In this document: positions 1 to 4,100 of the stretch, piece by piece
How the letters are laid out: each line of letters opens with the position of its first letter
How positions within the stretch are numbered: the stretch's first letter is position 1
Origin: Nocardioides sp.
GTDB lineage: Bacteria; Actinomycetota; Actinomycetes; Propionibacteriales; Nocardioidaceae
DNA length: 5,891 nucleotides
Direction of reading: 5' to 3'
Assembly: GCA_023252065.1 (NCBI GenBank)
Contig: JAHEXO010000161.1
Span: 1 to 5,891 of the forward strand
Position numbers and translations under genes: made by a program
Notes under the pieces: model-generated
Database searches by the model: none
What the model was told of the DNA's origin: nothing
The model's input: only the letters and a program-made list of their open reading frames with translations

Positions 1-802
1 AGCCCTCGTAGCACCCGCGCAGGTTGGCTGCGAGGTAGTCGACGGCGAACGCCGTGGAGTCGCGGTTGAACGGGAAGGTGCCGTTCTGGTTGCCCTTCAT
101 CCGGCCCCAGCTGGGCGCCTCCCACGACATGACACCGGCGATGCTGAAGGTCTCGGGACAGATGCCGGAGCCGTAGTCGGCCTGGTAGTCGTGGCCCCGG
201 CGACTGATCCCGCTGCAGTAGGTGCGGGTGGCCGCGCTGGACTGGCCGATCATGTCGCCGCAGCCCCAGTCGGTGACGCACCGGCCCGAGGGGTAGACCT
301 CGTACTGGTACCACGTGGACTCGCGCACGGCGATGGCGCGCAGCACGTTGTCGGCGATGCCCCACTTGCAGGCGGCCCATTGGAAGATCTCGTCGGTCGT
401 CCCGGTGTGGTGTCCGGTCACCCGCGGCAGCAGCCAGGTGTCCCACCTGCGCTTGAAGCTGCCGTCACCGGACAGCGGCCGGGCCGCGAACGCCGCGTGC
501 ACCTTGGCCACGCTCGGCATCCGGTTGTTGGGGCCGCGGTTGTCCGGCCGGGGCTCCCACGCCGACTGGTGCACCCGACGGGAGCACTGGCCACCGGTGG
601 GCAGCGTGCGCCAGGCCCCGACGGGCTTGGTCCTGAAGTAGCCGGCCGCGCTGGGCGGTGCGCCCGTGAGGGCGGAGCGCTGACCGGCCTCCGGACGCAG
701 CCCGGCGAAGGCGCCACCCTGGGCAGCGGCCAAGGTCACGGCGACGGCGACCGCCGCGACGACGCTGAGAACGCTTCGCCAACGAGGCCTGGCTCTGCGC
801 AT
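1..802 (-). CDS. Secreted lysozyme/transglycosylase-like protein, 3' end beyond window
   Basis: Seen: an open frame of 267 codons reads from ATG at 802-800 to the window edge without a stop. It has a Sec signal peptide (residues 1-33), then a short linker. A region around residues 135-165 reads TTDEIFQWAACKWGI followed by a helix ending in AVREST, with Glu161 in the position expected for the catalytic acid of lysozyme-like transglycosylases (the 'ES' motif). A CGDMIGQSS stretch (181-189) sits where such enzymes usually carry a G-L-M-Q type motif. Seven cysteines are visible (73, 145, 175, 181, 196, 215, 264), suiting an exported, disulfide-bonded protein. Known: lytic transglycosylases cleave the MurNAc-GlcNAc bond of peptidoglycan outside the membrane. 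Inferred: I recall related actinobacterial secreted proteins with the TTDE-QWAACKWG and CYEG segments, usually annotated as hypothetical or SLT-like. Start choice: a strong GGAGGTG lies just upstream and the signal peptide follows at once. It is divergent from the giant gene at 1072. Another polysaccharide lyase or hydrolase with the same fold is possible. Confidence 0.72.
   Translation of the reverse strand, partial: MRRARPRWRSVLSVVAAVAVAVTLAAAQGGAFAGLRPEAGQRSALTGAPPSAAGYFRTKPVGAWRTLPTGGQCSRRVHQSAWEPRPDNRGPNNRMPSVAKVHAAFAARPLSGDGSFKRRWDTWLLPRVTGHHTGTTDEIFQWAACKWGIADNVLRAIAVRESTWYQYEVYPSGRCVTDWGCGDMIGQSSAATRTYCSGISRRGHDYQADYGSGICPETFSIAGVMSWEAPSWGRMKGNQNGTFPFNRDSTAFAVDYLAANLRGCYEG
704..802 (-). 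other. Sec signal peptide of the transglycosylase-like protein
   Basis: Residues 1-33 show an arginine-rich n-region (five Arg in the first nine residues), a long Val/Ala/Leu core (about residues 11-27) and a small-residue cleavage site after Ala-Phe-Ala (31-33). The two arginines at positions 2-3 are not followed by the residues of a twin-arginine motif, so Sec export is preferred. No lipobox cysteine follows, so the product is probably released or wall-associated and not a lipoprotein. Confidence 0.8.
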
Positions 803-805
803 GGG

Positions 806-812
806 CACCTCC
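806..812 (-). promoter_or_regulatory. Ribosome binding site, transglycosylase-like gene
   Basis: The minus strand reads GGAGGTG here. The GGAGG core ends five bases before the ATG at 802-800. This near-perfect Shine-Dalgarno site decides the start codon. Confidence 0.75.
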
Positions 813-883
813 GACGGTGACGGCCCAGGAGCTGATGGCCGTGCGACCCTCGGTTGGGGGGCTCCCGGGCGTGGCAGGTGGCG

Positions 884-913
884 AGGATGCTCCTTCGGGC
901 CAGCCCAGGTCAA
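884..913 (-). promoter_or_regulatory. Candidate sigma-70-type promoter for the transglycosylase-like gene
   Basis: The minus strand has TTGACC (913-908), a good -35 match, then an 18-base spacer and CATCCT (889-884). CATCCT matches the -10 consensus only at its key A and final T. This would give a leader of about 75 bases before the ATG at 802. The -35 is the only TTGAC in the intergenic region, but the -10 is weak, so this is a candidate only. Confidence 0.3.
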
Positions 914-1018
914 GACCGGCCGGCGATGTCCGCGACGATCTGGTGCCATCGGGGGTACTGCCGTACGCCGATTGGTGGAGTCGCGGGTCGGCTCTCCCTT
1001 CCTACGGTGGCAGCAGCG

Positions 1019-1045
1019 CGCACGACGCTACGTCGCTTGCGTGCG
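1019..1045. promoter_or_regulatory. Imperfect inverted repeat (hairpin or operator candidate) upstream of the giant gene
   Basis: CGCAC (1019-1023) pairs with GTGCG (1041-1045). Directly inside, GACG (1024-1027) pairs with CGTC (1031-1034) around a CTA loop, leaving GCTTGC (1035-1040) as a one-sided bulge. It lies 26 bases before the start codon at 1072, so it could be a 5' leader stem or a dyad for a DNA-binding regulator. Such stems arise easily by chance in high-GC DNA. Confidence 0.25.
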
Positions 1046-1061
1046 GGTAGCCGCCTGAGAT

Positions 1062-1067
1062 GGGGAG
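1062..1067 (+). promoter_or_regulatory. Ribosome binding site of the giant modular gene
   Basis: GGGGAG lies four bases before ATG 1072. A second in-frame ATG at 1060 has no comparable purine-rich site upstream and would place this Shine-Dalgarno inside the coding region, so 1072 is the better start. An in-frame TAG at 1048-1050 rules out any start further upstream. Confidence 0.6.
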
Positions 1068-1071
1068 AAGC

Positions 1072-1191
1072 ATGAGCCGGTTCTCGAGTCCAGCACGGAT
1101 CCCGCGACCCTGGAGATCCGGCATCAGCCGGCTCGTGACCCTGGTGCTCGCCGTCGGCGCTCTGGCCGCGGTGGCGGCCCCGGCGCATGCG
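1072..1191 (+). other. Sec signal peptide of the giant modular protein
   Basis: Residues 1-40: an n-region with five arginines (3, 9, 12, 15, 20), a hydrophobic core rich in Leu, Val and Ala (about 21-36), and the cleavage motif Ala-His-Ala (38-40) before Ala-Gly-Pro. There is no double arginine, so Sec is more likely than Tat. There is no lipobox cysteine. Confidence 0.85.
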
Positions 1192-4100
1192 GCCGGGCCG
1201 GCGTACGTCGTGCTCGAGTTCGACAACAACGCGGCCAGCCAGTACTCCCTGGCCTACAACCAGGCGCTCCAGCCGCACAACGCCAAGGCGACGTTCTACA
1301 TCAGCTCGACCTCCGTGACCGGCGGCGGCGCGGGGCAGATGTCGTGGGCTCAGGTGGGCACGCTGGCGAGCGCCGGGAACGACATCGGCGGCAAGTCGAG
1401 CGCCACCAACCTGACCACCGACCCCGACCCGACGACCAAGGTCTGCAGCGACCGCGCGGCGATCCTGTCGCACGGCCTGACGCCGGTCGGCTTCGCCTAC
1501 CCCGGCGGCGCGAACAACGCGACCGTGCAGGGCATCGTGAAGGGCTGTGGCTACGGCAACGCACGCAGCATCACCTCGGGCACCGAGTCCGTGCCGCCGG
1601 CGAACTGGTTCGCCACCAAGGCCAACGCTCCGGGCACGGTGACGCTGGCCAGCATGCAGTCAGCCGTCACCGCCGCGGCCAACAACGGCGGGCTCGTGCA
1701 GCTCGTGATCGGCCGGGTCTGCTCGTCGACCCTCGACGCCGCCAACTACACCTCGTGCAGCGCCGCCAGCGGCCACGTCGAGCTCTCCGACCTCAACAGC
1801 TTCCTGGACTGGATGGCGATCGCCGGGCAGTCCGGCGGGGCACCGGCCAACGCGCAGCTGAGCCGGCTCAGCGCGGTGGTCGCGCTCGCGGACAGCAGCG
1901 CCCCCACGACGACGATCGCGTGCAACGGCGCGCCGTGCACGAGCACGCCGTACTCCGGCGTCGTGGGCGTGACGCTCTCCGCCACCGACACCGGCTCGGG
2001 CCTGGCGAGCACGCACTACACCGTCGACGGCACCGACCCGACGTTGGCCAGCCCGACGTACTCGGGGTCCTTCAACGTCAACGGTGCCAACAGCTCGACG
2101 ACGGTGAAGTTCCGGTCGTGGGACTACCAGGGCAACGTCGAGCCGGTGCAGACCCAGGTCATCCAGGCGCCGACGGACGGTGCGGCTCCGAGCACGACGA
2201 TCACCTGCAACAACGCCGCCTGCGGTTCGTCGCCCTACGTCGCCACGGTCACGGTCGGGCTGTCCGCGACGGACACCGGTGGCTCCGGCGTCGCAGCCAC
2301 CTACTACACGACGGACGGGTCGACCCCCACGACGAGCAGCACGGCGTACACCTCGCCGTTCGTGCTGAACACGCCGGGCACCTACAACGTCCGCTACTTC
2401 TCCACCGACAACGCCGGGAACGCCGAACAGGTCCAGTCCCAGTCGCTGACGGTCGCCCCGGTGACGACCAAGGTGTCGCTCACCTTCGACAACGGCAGCG
2501 TGGGGCAGTACACGCTGGGCTGGCTCCAGGCGCTGAAGCCCCACAACGCGGCGGCCACCTTCTACCTCAACTCCGGCAACGTGGGCGTGTCCGGCAACAT
2601 CATGAGCTGGGCCCAGGTGGGCGACCTGGCAGCCGGTGGCAACGACATCGGCGGCAAGACCGTCAGCTCCACCAACCTCCTGACCGACCCGAACCCGACG
2701 GCCCAGGTCTGTGACGACCGGACCACCCTGCGTCAGCACGGGCTCGACCCGGTCGGCTTCGCCTATCCGGGCGGTGCGGGCGCCAACGACCAGGCCACCC
2801 GCGACATCGTCAAGGGTTGCGGGTACGGCGTCGCGCGCAGCGCCGGCTCGCTGTCGCCGACCGGCCCGACGTACGCCGAGAAGCTGCCGCCGAACCAGTG
2901 GTACTCGACGCGGGCCTACGCCCCCAGCGGCCAGGTCACGCTCGCGAACCTGAAGGCGCTCGTGAACGGCGCTGCCGCCAACGGTGGTGGATGGAGCCAG
3001 GTCGTCATCACCCGGGTCTGCTCGCAGAGCGTCGACCCCAACGGCTACGCCACCTGCACGACGGCGGCCGGCTGGATCGAGCTGGCGGACCTCAACGCGT
3101 TCCTCGACTGGATGGCACAGGCCGGACAGAGCGGTGGCGCCCCGGCGGGTGCTGCCCTGAGCACCGTGCGCGACGCCGCGATCAGCGCCGACACGATCGC
3201 GCCGTCGACCACCGCGACCTGCAACGGCGCCGCCTGCGCCACGAGCACCTACACCTCGACGGTCTACGTGGCCCTGTCCGGCACCGACGTCGGCTCGGCC
3301 GTCGCCAGCACCCACTACACGACGGACGGCTCGACCCCCACGCTGGCCAGCCCGACGTACACCCGCCGGATCCCGATCACCAGCACGACGACGCTGACCT
3401 ACCGGTCGTGGGACCACGCCGGCAACGCCGAGGCCGCCAACACGCTCGTCGTCAACGCCAGCCTGCCTGCCGACGGCACGCCGCCGACGACCGTGATCGC
3501 GTGCGACGGCCAGCCGTGCACCACCAACGGCTACAACGGGTCGACCAAGGTGACTCTCACCGCCGACGACGGGACCGGATGGGGCGTCGACTCGACCTAC
3601 TACACGACCGACGGGTCGACCCCGACCACCTCGAGCCAGGTCTACAACGGGGCGTTCAACCTCACCACCGGCACCTACACGGTCCAGTGGTTCTCCACCG
3701 ACCTTGCCGGCAACGCCGAGCCGGTGAGCTCGCAGCAGATCGTGGTGCTGGCCCCGAAGACGGTCGTCTCCCTGACCTTCGACGACGGCCTGCTCACGCA
3801 GTACAACCTGGCGGACAAGAAGGCCCTGAAGCCGCACGGCATGGTGGGGACGTTCTACAACGTCAGTGGTGCCAACAACGTCGACGAGCAGCACATGACG
3901 TGGGCGCAGCTGACCGACCTCAACAACGACGGCAACGAGATCGGCGGCCACACGGTCGACCACGTGAGCCTCAAGGGCATGACCGACCTGACCGCCGAGA
4001 CCTACCAGGTCTGCCAGGACAGGCAGAACCTGATCGCCCACGGCTTCGACCCGACGAGCTTCGCATACCCGACCGGCGCCTACGACGCCCAGGCGGAGAG

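Larger units (their letters stand above)
803..1071. other. Divergent intergenic region between two secreted-protein genes
   Basis: These 269 bases separate two start codons that point away from each other, so the region must carry both promoters and any shared operator. It contains a strong minus-strand ribosome binding site, a candidate minus-strand promoter and an imperfect inverted repeat near the plus-strand gene. On the plus strand the best -10-like match is TACGGT (1003-1008), but no acceptable -35 lies 16-19 bases upstream, so no plus promoter is called. I see no tRNA, terminator or convincing small gene. Short open frames that cross the region have arginine-rich, shadow-like composition. 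Confidence 0.7.
1201..3756 (+). repeat. In-frame tandem duplication of a CE4-Ig-Ig unit (two copies)
   Basis: Copy 1 is 1201-2460 (residues 44-463) and copy 2 is 2461-3756 (residues 464-895). Both have the same module order, the same signatures in the first and second Ig-like modules, and the same altered catalytic residues. DNA-level identity remains in patches. One example is a 17-base identical stretch around 2045-2061 and 3344-3360 at the LASPTY coding site. A third, diverged unit follows from 3757 and has a catalytically intact CE4 module. The Asp of the T-F-D motif recurs at residues 51, 473 and 904, a spacing of 422 and 431 residues. Confidence 0.8.

Noticed and set aside
191..820. Open frames at 191-820 (+) and at 418-717 and 465-782 (-), overlapping the transglycosylase-like gene.
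   Set aside because: They are Gly/Arg/Ala-rich and lack a convincing ribosome binding site. The minus frame from 802 has a signal peptide, a strong ribosome binding site and family motifs over the same DNA.
803..885. Weak resemblance of the minus-strand leader (CGGGAGC, AACCGAGGG, CAGCTC) to the c-di-AMP (ydaO) riboswitch that precedes some actinobacterial wall-hydrolase genes.
   Set aside because: The matching pieces lie within about 50 bases, far too compact for that riboswitch class, and the conserved GGGG-ACC and GGGUGAAUC-type elements are not present. A covariance-model search would settle it; I expect no hit.
1060..1071. Alternative in-frame start ATG at 1060 for the giant gene.
   Set aside because: It lacks a Shine-Dalgarno site, whereas ATG 1072 has GGGGAG at a short but workable distance. 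The four extra residues would not change the signal peptide prediction.
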